6,400 bases of DNA. Source: CBDUUP01 sp965370435 (GTDB taxonomy: Bacteria; Chloroflexota; Anaerolineae; Anaerolineales; UBA11579). The notes below the pieces were generated by a model. It saw only the letters and a list, made by a program, of their open reading frames with translations, had not been told where the DNA came from and searched no databases. The DNA lies in contig CBDUUP010000268.1 in the NCBI GenBank assembly GCA_965370435.1, positions 1 to 6,400 of the forward strand. The letters are read 5' to 3'. Position 1 is the stretch's first letter, and each line of letters starts with the position of its first letter. Shown here one piece after another: positions 1 through 5,800 of the stretch. Made by a program: the position numbers and the translations under genes.

Positions 1-219
1 ACATAACCTCCTCCAAAACCCCGAACTTTCCTCGTAGGGGCGGCAGCCTTGCTGCACCCCTACGCGCCAACACAAATAACCTTCTCCAAAACCTTGAAAT
101 TCCTTCGTAGGGGCGGCAGCGTTGCTGCGCCCCGGCGCGCCACCCCACATAACCTCCTCCAAAACCCCGAACTTTCCTCGTAGGGGCGGCAGCCTTGCTG
201 CGCCCCGGCGCGCCAACAC
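1..219. repeat. three tandem 73-bp copies of a GC-rich hairpin repeat
   Basis: Three near-identical units start at about 1, 74 and 147, with exactly 73 bp spacing. Each has an A/C-rich lead (ATAACCTYCTCCAAAACC) followed by a GC-rich inverted repeat. In copy 1 the inverted repeat is 33-64: CGTAGGGG pairs with CCCCTACG and GCAGC pairs with GCTGC around a small loop. Copies 2 (from 106) and 3 (from 179) keep the GGGGCGGCAGC...GCTGCGCCCC core but end in CGGCGCG, so their outer stem is weaker. Copies 1 and 3 are almost the same, while copy 2 carries several substitutions. The window edge cuts the array, so more copies may lie to the left. This looks like a dispersed intergenic hairpin element of the REP/MITE kind. 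I see no transposase and no CRISPR-like spacer structure. Confidence 0.85.
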
Positions 220-475
220 TATCCACCATGATGACTTTGCGGCGTTCAAAATGGTCCAGCAGCCAACCGGCCAAGAACCCGCCAAAGATGACCGGCGCGG
301 TGTAGAAAAATGTCAACAGCCCCAGAGCTTTGGCCGAATGGGTGAGCTCCCAGACATACCAATTCAATGCGATGCGGGTCATGGCGTCGCCAGTGAACAG
401 ATTGCTCAGATGGTAATTTATAGTAGGGGATCACGCTTTCAAAAAATTGCTGATTGCCCCTTGCCGCTTCTTCAT
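218..475 (-). pseudogene. decayed N-terminal fragment of a major facilitator superfamily transporter
   Basis: No complete gene is here, but one minus-strand frame (from about 418 down to 218) reads as the start of an MFS permease. It contains SNLFTGDAMTRIALNWYVWE, a hydrophobic stretch LGLLTFFYTAPVIFGGFLAG, and then GWLLDHFERRKVIMVD. The last matches the MFS loop 2-3 signature (GxxxDRxxRR/K type), so it corresponds to membrane helices 1 and 2 of a drug- or siderophore-exporter-like protein. The same frame continues upstream to an ATG at 473-475 (MKKRQGAISNFLKA) but is broken by an in-frame TGA at 431-433. Downstream, likeness to the family stops at about 218, where the 73-bp repeat array begins. 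The remaining ten or so helices are not in the window. The nonsense codon and lack of a good ribosome site argue for a relic. The MFS assignment is strong; the position of the original start is uncertain. Confidence 0.72.
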
Positions 476-616
476 CGCTGCCGCGAGTATATTCTCCCCG
501 GCATTGGTGTTCAATAATATGAACCTATGGGCTTTTGAATAAGGTAACTTCAGGATGTGTACGCATTGACCAGCGATACCATTAACTTAATCTTGGGAAT
601 CTACCAGTAAAAATAT

Positions 617-985
617 TTACGCCGTAGGGAGATGCTCCTCCACTTGCCCGATGAAGGTCTCCACGCTGATGGGCTTGGAGATGAATCCATTGCAGCCCGC
701 CTCCAAGGCTCGGCGGCGGTCTCCGGGGAGGGTGTGGGCGGTGAAGGCGATCACCGGGATGGCATCCGTGTCGGGGTTGCTCTTCAAGGTTTCAGCAATT
801 TGCCAGCCGTCAATCTCAGGAATCGCCAGGTCCAGCAGGATCAAGTCGGGGCGGTCCTCTTCGACGATCTTCAGGCCCTTGATCCCGTCCAGCGCTTCCA
901 GCACTTCGTGCCCGGCGTTCCGCAGCAAAAAACACACCAGGTCCATGTTATCTTGATTGTCTTCTACGACCAATATTTTGCTCAT
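617..985 (-). CDS. stand-alone response regulator receiver domain (CheY/DivK-like)
   Basis: This 122-residue protein is a complete receiver (REC) domain with no output domain. It would take a phosphoryl group from a histidine kinase and signal by protein-protein contact in the cytoplasm. The conserved positions are present: the acidic pair E8-D9 after strand 1 (KILVVEDN), phosphoacceptor D52 in LILLDLAIPEIDGW, switch T82 in AFTAH, and K104 in the SKP motif. The usual Met of the LDxxMP motif is Ile here. The ATG at 983-985 is preceded by GAGG (993-996) at 7-nt spacing, which supports the start. It lies 46 bases downstream of the molybdopterin oxidoreductase gene on the same strand, so the two may be co-transcribed, although a -10-like box also sits between them. 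No kinase gene is visible, so its partner is unknown. The family is nearly certain; the pathway cannot be told. Confidence 0.96.
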   Translation of the reverse strand: MSKILVVEDNQDNMDLVCFLLRNAGHEVLEALDGIKGLKIVEEDRPDLILLDLAIPEIDGWQIAETLKSNPDTDAIPVIAFTAHTLPGDRRRALEAGCNGFISKPISVETFIGQVEEHLPTA

Positions 986-1023
986 ACGACTTCCTCGATG
1001 AAATGAACTCCAAGACGGTCTAT

Positions 1024-1029
1024 ATTATA
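1024..1029 (-). promoter_or_regulatory. possible -10 box for the receiver-domain gene
   Basis: A perfect TATAAT on the minus strand lies just past the stop codon of the upstream oxidoreductase gene and 38 bases before the receiver ATG. The best -35-like hexamer, TTGGAC at 1051-1056, is 21 bases away, which is longer than the usual 16-18. It could be a weak internal promoter giving the regulator separate expression, or a chance A/T-rich match. Confidence 0.3.
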
Positions 1030-1031
1030 AC

Positions 1032-1670
1032 CTAATCGAAACGCTGCTCGGTCCAAACGTCAGCCTCGTTGTGGTACCCGGCCTGCTCCCAGAAACCGCC
1101 CTGGTCAGCGGCCATGAACTCCAGCGAGCGCAGCCACTTGGCCCCTTTCCAGAAATAAGGGGTGAAGACGCCTTCATCCTTGGGCAGGTGGCCGACCGTA
1201 CCCCGCAGGGGATAGCCGTGGTCGGGGGTCAACGGCTGGCCGTCGAAGTGGGTGGCGAGCAAAAAATTCTCGGCCAGCGCCACCTCCAGGGGCAGGTTGA
1301 CGGTGAACCCATACTCGGCGTGCTGCATGACGAACCGGGCCGCGGGCTTGGGCTTGACCAGCCCCTCGTCCACCAGCGTCCCCACCGACACCCCTTCCCA
1401 GAGAGTGTCGAACTTGCTCCAGCGCGTCACGCAGTGGATATCCATCGTGATGCTGGTCCGGGGTATCCGGTTGAATTCGTCCCAGGTCCAACTCACCTCT
1501 TCTTCCACCTCGCCCCAGACCCGAAAAGTCCAGGTAGCGGGGTCAAAGGGCGGCACCGGCCCGTAATGCAAAACCGGGAATCTCCGAGTCAAGGATTGTC
1601 CCGGCGGCATGCGTCCCTGGCGGCGGACTTCCTCTTCATCTTCTCTTCGTCCAAATAAATTGTTCACCAA
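1032..1670 (-). CDS. sulfite-oxidase-like molybdopterin-dependent oxidoreductase
   Basis: The protein of about 212 residues is a single oxidoreductase molybdopterin-binding domain of the short, heme-free sulfite-oxidase-like (YuiH-type) group. It has no signal peptide, so it is probably cytoplasmic. The N-terminal RMPPGQSLTRRFPVLHYG is typical of the group. C80 in DIHCVTRWSKFDTLWEGV is the expected cysteine ligand of molybdenum. HGYPLRG, FWKGAKWLRSLEF and GFWEQAGYHNEADVW follow the family order to the C-terminus. The substrate and electron partner are unknown. Between GHL and YFWKGAKW there are about nine residues (163-171, PKDEGVFTP) that I do not expect from common relatives. The start is TTG at 1668-1670, or GTG at the next codon (1665-1667). 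AAGGAG at 1677-1682 lies 6 nt from TTG and 9 nt from GTG, so either can work. The receiver-domain gene follows 46 bases downstream. Confidence 0.93.
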   Translation of the reverse strand: MVNNLFGRREDEEEVRRQGRMPPGQSLTRRFPVLHYGPVPPFDPATWTFRVWGEVEEEVSWTWDEFNRIPRTSITMDIHCVTRWSKFDTLWEGVSVGTLVDEGLVKPKPAARFVMQHAEYGFTVNLPLEVALAENFLLATHFDGQPLTPDHGYPLRGTVGHLPKDEGVFTPYFWKGAKWLRSLEFMAADQGGFWEQAGYHNEADVWTEQRFD

Positions 1671-1686
1671 TAAAGTCTCCTTAAGA

Positions 1687-1692
1687 ATTATA
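1687..1692 (-). promoter_or_regulatory. -10-like box upstream of the molybdopterin oxidoreductase
   Basis: TATAAT on the minus strand lies just upstream of the AAGGAG ribosome site (1677-1682), which would give a very short leader. No good -35 hexamer is found at 16-18 bases; ACGGTT at 1710-1715 is weak. It is the best promoter candidate in this gap but is supported by the -10 alone. Confidence 0.35.
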
Positions 1693-1760
1693 CAATATCA
1701 TCAACCTAAAACCGTGAAAACATCCTTACAGAACTGTTCGCTTTGGCAATGCTTCCGACT

Positions 1761-1805
1761 CATAACCTCCTTCTCTTCTTACTCCCAGAAGAGAAGGAGG
1801 TTATG
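1761..1805. repeat. perfect 19-bp inverted repeat with 7-nt loop
   Basis: The left arm CATAACCTCCTTCTCTTCT (1761-1779) and right arm AGAAGAGAAGGAGGTTATG (1787-1805) are exact reverse complements around TACTCCC. One arm is pyrimidine-rich and the other purine-rich. An outer TTGGCA (1743-1748) / TGCCAA (1804-1809) pair could extend the structure imperfectly. No T-run follows on either strand, so it is not a standard intrinsic terminator. It lies about 70 bp upstream of the -10-like box of the oxidoreductase gene and about 210 bp past the hydrolase stop. It could be a protein-binding site, a transcript-stabilising hairpin or a small mobile palindrome. Confidence 0.85.
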
Positions 1806-1884
1806 CCAAGTCAATCGCATTTAGACTTCATCCCACCTCAAAGTGTGCTGGAGCAAACAATTCCAACCCTAAATCTTTTCCATA

Positions 1885-1938
1885 TTTCAGCATTTCAGCG
1901 TTTCAGCATTTCAGCGTTTCAGCATTTCAGCGTTTCAG
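1885..1938. repeat. octamer tandem repeat TTTCAGCR
   Basis: Six full 8-bp units alternate TTTCAGCA and TTTCAGCG, giving a 16-bp higher-order period, followed by a partial unit TTTCAG. The alternation is perfect over 1885-1932. There is no coding sense on the minus strand. It is a low-complexity microsatellite-like tract in the gap between the hydrolase and the oxidoreductase genes, likely prone to copy-number change by replication slippage. Confidence 0.9.
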
Positions 1939-1992
1939 TTTTTCCGTGTTTACTTGTTTACCTGTTTCCGTGTTTAAGTTTTTCCGTGTTTA
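1937..1992. repeat. 16-bp direct repeat in a T-rich block next to the octamer tract
   Basis: AGTTTTTCCGTGTTTA occurs at 1937-1952 and again at 1977-1992, 40 bases apart. Between them are related fragments (TTGTTTACC, TGTTTCCGTGTTTA). The block looks like a diverged continuation of the adjacent octamer tract: short units built on TTTCNG / TTTCCGTG. No gene is seen here. Confidence 0.75.
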
Positions 1993-2018
1993 CCTGCTTC
2001 CACCAAGCCTCAAGATAT

Positions 2019-2702
2019 TCAAGGACTAAAACTCTCCCCCGGCTGCAAGACATGCACCTGCGCATCCGTCTCCGCATGGACCCTCTCGGCCCAGGCCTCC
2101 GCGTCTTGCGCGATGAGCGGAAAAGTATTGTAATGCACCGGGACCACGTGCTTGGGCTGGAGGAACTTAACCGCCCGCAGCGCGTCGTCGGGTCCCATAG
2201 TGTAATTGTCGCCGATGGGCAGAACCGCCAGGTCCACCCCCTCCTCCCCGATCAGCCCCATGTCGCCGAACAGGCCGGTGTCGCAGGCGAAGTAGATCTT
2301 CTCTCCATCATTGGTGGTGAGCAGGAACCCGGCCGGGTTGCCGCCGTTGGAGCCGTCCGGCAGCGCGGAGCCGTGCACGGCCTGGGTCAGCTTCAGATAG
2401 CCAAAGGGATGGTTGAAGCCGCCCCCGATGTGCTGCCCGTGGGCCTTGACCTCCTGCTTGCCAAACCAACCGGCGATCTCGGCGTTGCTGATGACCTGGA
2501 TGTCCAGCCGCTTGGCGAGTTCCACCCCATCGCCGACGTGGTCGCCGTGCCCGTGGCTCACCAGGATGAAGTCCGCCTCCACCTTATCCGCCGTTACGCT
2601 GGCCGCGGGATTGCCCGTGAAAAACGGATCCACCACGATCTTATGCCCCCCGGTTTCCAGACCCGAAGTGCCATGCCCATACCAGATATACTTGAAACTC
2701 AT
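2019..2702 (-). CDS. metallo-beta-lactamase-fold metal-dependent hydrolase, UPF0173 type
   Basis: The 227-residue protein is a full-length MBL-fold hydrolase of the UPF0173/UlaG-like group. Visible metal-site motifs are HGHGDH (H50, H52, D54, H55) after strand LVSHGHGDH, then H110, D141 in ACDTGLFGDM, and H190 in VVPVHYNTFP. The N-terminal IWYGHGT and VVDPFFTGNP are also typical of the group. Members bind two metal ions and hydrolyse small substrates, but the physiological substrate of UPF0173 proteins is not settled, so none is assigned. There is no signal peptide, which suggests a cytoplasmic enzyme. The ATG (2700-2702) follows a strong AGGAGG (2708-2713) at 5 nt, fixing the start. A good promoter at 2740-2769 suggests it is transcribed on its own, separately from the large gene upstream. 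The next gene on the strand is 348 bases away. Confidence 0.96.
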   Translation of the reverse strand: MSFKYIWYGHGTSGLETGGHKIVVDPFFTGNPAASVTADKVEADFILVSHGHGDHVGDGVELAKRLDIQVISNAEIAGWFGKQEVKAHGQHIGGGFNHPFGYLKLTQAVHGSALPDGSNGGNPAGFLLTTNDGEKIYFACDTGLFGDMGLIGEEGVDLAVLPIGDNYTMGPDDALRAVKFLQPKHVVPVHYNTFPLIAQDAEAWAERVHAETDAQVHVLQPGESFSP

Positions 2703-2739
2703 TTCGACCTCCTGAAGAAGGAATAGTTAGTGTCTCCCA

Positions 2740-2769
2740 AGTATAGACCAAATCCCCCCAGAGAGTCAA
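2740..2769 (-). promoter_or_regulatory. sigma70-type promoter of the UPF0173 hydrolase gene
   Basis: On the minus strand TTGACT (-35, 2764-2769) and TATACT (-10, 2740-2745) are separated by 18 bases. Transcription would begin near 2733, giving a leader of roughly 30 nt that contains the AGGAGG ribosome site. The -35 overlaps the edge of the adjacent hairpin element (direct repeat TCAACTA, 2766-2772). Confidence 0.65.
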
Positions 2770-2831
2770 CTAGTCGGCGAAGGCCGACTTTGTAAATGTT
2801 TGTGCGACTTCAGTCGCAAAACACTCAACTA
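2766..2831. repeat. two-hairpin intergenic element flanked by 7-bp direct repeats
   Basis: Two short hairpins lie side by side: AGTCGGC (2772-2778) with GCCGACT (2783-2789) around a GAAG loop, and TGCGAC (2803-2808) with GTCGCA (2813-2818) around TTCA. The same 7-mer, TCAACTA, occurs at 2766-2772 and 2825-2831, framing the pair. The arrangement resembles a small dispersed palindromic element inserted with a target duplication, though chance cannot be excluded for a 7-mer. It sits between the stop of the large gene and the hydrolase promoter. No T-run follows either hairpin on the minus strand, so it is a poor intrinsic terminator. Confidence 0.6.
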
Positions 2832-2848
2832 AAGCCGCCCTATGTAAA

Positions 2849-5800
2849 TCACAGCGATCCGAGTAACGCAATCGCCTGTTGAATGACGATCACCGCCGCT
2901 GCCCCCAGACCGGCTATCAACAGCAGCAGCCCAATCCCGAAAGAGATGATCCCGTTCAGCACCGCCGAACAGCCCCGCACTTCCCGAGTATAGCCGTAAT
3001 CATCCTCCACCCTGGCCCGCCGGGTGACAATGCTGCGCCAGCCGCCGTTCACCGCCAGCGCGCCCAGGACGATCAGCAGCAAGCTGCCTCCGCTTATCGA
3101 GAGCCAGGTATTCATATCCAAGTCAGTCGTGGAGGGCAGCGCAACCCCAGGCAAGAAATTGAGGGCCACCAATGCCACCGCGCCCCCCACCAGAACGATC
3201 AGCCCAACCATGACCCCCAACGTCACAATGCAAGAACTGGCTCCCGGCGACCGCCGGTAGCCTCTCGGCATCCGCCCCGGCCGGGCCGACTTGAAATTAG
3301 GCGGCGTCTGCACCGCTTGCCAGACAGTCCCATTCCACAGTGACCACCCCTCGCTGGCCTGGTCCTGGCTCCACCAATATCCTTGCTCATCCTGCACCAT
3401 CTCCGCCGACTCTGCCGTCCGGGATTGGCGCCCCGGGACCGCCACCATCCGCCGCCGCTGCCTTCGGGCGGAAAAGACCAGCACGCCGCCTATCACCGCC
3501 CCTCCCAGCAGCAGCGCCAGGCAAACCCCGCCCCCAACAATGTAGAGCACATTTCCAGGGATATTGAACATCGAAGATGAACTGGACGCGCCCACCGTGA
3601 TGATGGCGGTGGCGGTGGCCTGCTGGCCGTCCGCGTCGGTCGCGGTGACGGTGATGCTATGCGTCCCCGCCGAGAGCGCGACGTACAGCGCATTGCCCTG
3701 CCCCAAATCGCCGTCTACGTCCGAAGTCCATTGATACGCCCCGTGCGCCAGCCAGCCGTCCTCGATATCGTCGGCAACCGCCGCCAACAGGTTGGCATGA
3801 CCTTCTACCCAAGCTTCGGCCTCCGGGTCGGGGGGCAAGATCGTGACAGTGGGCGTGTGTAGGGGAACCACGAAAGGCGAGCTGTCAGCCTGGGCGGTGT
3901 TCAACCCATCCGAGGCCTCCACCCGAACCATCGCCGCCTCGCCTCCCGGCAGCAGAGAACCATCCATGAGCGCCTGAGGATCGCTGATCCCCATCGCCAG
4001 GAGCTGCCAGCTCGCGCCTCCGTCCGAGCTGTAGAAGACGTTGTAGGTCAGCGCATCGCCGTCCCCATCGGAAGCCGTCCAGGTGACCGTCGTCTCGCCG
4101 TCCACTTCGCTCCCTCCGCCAGGCTGGGCCACCGACACGGTGGGCGCGCTGGTCGTCTTCTCCAGGCGGTAGAACTCCTGGCCGCCGCTCGTGATGACCA
4201 ACCGCGCCGCGCCGGCGGGGTAAGGGACCTCGACGCTGAACGAACCGGGATTATCCAGCCCCCCCTCGCCCAGGTCATAGTTCATCGCGAACGTCACGCT
4301 CGCCAGCGCGCTCCCATCCGCCGCCTCTATCGTCGCGGTGTACTCCCCCGCCGGATAGTCGCCGACCTCGCTGGTGTTCAAAGTCAGGGGCGGCAGCAGT
4401 TGCAGCTCTCCATAGTCAAAGTACCCCGATAGATACAACACTTGGCTAAAGGGCGCATTCGCGCTCCAGCCCTGAGCGGTCTCCTTCGCCCGCGCCTGAG
4501 GAAGCTGGGCCGTCTGCCTGGCTCGCAAGATGGTGTTCCAGGCTGTGGGTGAGATCCAGGGCTTCACTACCGGCGCACCATGGTCTTCAAGCCCCGCATA
4601 AGGATCGCCCATGAAGTTTATCCAGTTCGAACCTGGCTTGAGGTAGCGCACCTGGCCGGTAATGTAGTCGTACACGTAGCCTTCGGGCAAAGATATGCCA
4701 TGCAGTACGGCGTCGGCTGTACTCTCCTCGGTCCCACCCAGGTAAATGTGCCCGATCTCGTGGGCGAGGGTTTTGGGGAAGTTGAGGCTCACAAAAGGAG
4801 CCGTGGGGTAGAGATGCCGGTACACAAATCCGCGATTGCCCGCGCCGTATGAATAGCCCGGGAATAACCCCACCGCATACTCGACCCGGGTGGCCGGGTT
4901 GGCGTTGTTGTAAGCCGCCAGCGCATTGGTGACCAACTGGGCGTCCCGCATCGCCAGCGCTGAGGACAGGTTGCCGGGAACGTGGACCGGGTGCTGCACG
5001 ATCCGCACGGAAGGAACCGGGTAAGTGTTCGCCAGGAAACGGCGCGCCGTGGCAGCCCAGGCCTGCGCCCCCCCAGGCAGGGAGTTCGCGCTGAGGTCCA
5101 CCATCAACAGGCTCAGCCCTCGCGAGGCCGTGACCATCTGCGACCAGGTCTTTTCGTTGTTGCCCTCCTCCGGCTCGACGAATAGATTTTCGGGGTCTAT
5201 CACCGCCTTGACTTCAAAGACTCCTGCTCGCACATAGCTGGGAGGGACAAAGAACTTCACCGCGTCGTAGACTTTCTTCTTATCATCATCGGTGTATTGG
5301 CTCTTCACTCTCACGCTGATGGGCGAGCCAGGCAAAAGCTGCCCGTTCACGTACAGCGAGACGGCCGTCTCCGCGCTGCCTTCCACTTTGCTGCTGAACC
5401 GGGGGAAGACCAACACCGCCGTATGCCTGCTGTTCACCAATTCCGCCCCGCTGACAGCCTGCAAGATTTCGATCCTGGCGATGCTCAAATCTCCCTCCAA
5501 CTGTAAGGTGAAGTCCACTCCCTTGAGCGACCCGCTTCCCTGCCCGCCGGGCACGTTCACCACCAGCATATAGCTGCCGTCCGCGTTGGTCGAGATAGCC
5601 GCCGCATCGGCCCCGCTGACCACCTCCACATTGGCCCCGTCCACCCCTTTGCCCTCCTGATCGGTCACCTTGCCTTCGATGATGACCGCCTCGAAGTTGA
5701 CATCGTTGTTGATCTTCTGGGTATCTTCGCCATACCCTTCCAGGGAGGCTTTGAGCACAATAGGGCTGGCTTGCACGGTGGGGGTGATGGTGGCGGTGGC

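Noticed and set aside
1..219. Possible CRISPR or tRNA-like hairpins
   Set aside because: The whole 73-bp unit is repeated, including the segment between hairpins, so there are no variable spacers; no cloverleaf can be drawn.
246..434. 62-codon minus-strand open frame over the transporter remnant
   Set aside because: The adjacent minus-strand frame carries the MFS signature; this one is an out-of-frame shadow.
122..517. 131-codon plus-strand open frame across the repeat and transporter remnant
   Set aside because: It is antisense to the MFS-like frame, starts inside a hairpin repeat, and its translation shows no family features.
607..620. GTAAA/TTTAC palindrome at the end of the receiver-domain gene as a terminator
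   Set aside because: A 5-bp A/T-rich stem is too weak and has no following T-run on the minus strand.
1071..1658. 195-codon plus-strand open frame
   Set aside because: It lies entirely antisense to the molybdopterin oxidoreductase, whose conserved motifs fix the coding strand.
1885..1992. Possible CRISPR array
   Set aside because: Units are 8-16 bp and contiguous, with no unique spacers and no cas genes in the window.
1743..2726. 327-codon plus-strand open frame
   Set aside because: It reads through the palindrome and octamer repeats (repetitive Phe/Ser text) and then antisense to the UPF0173 hydrolase; not a plausible protein.
2772..2818. Intrinsic terminator for the large exported-protein gene
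   Set aside because: Both hairpins have short stems and neither is followed by a T-run on the minus strand.
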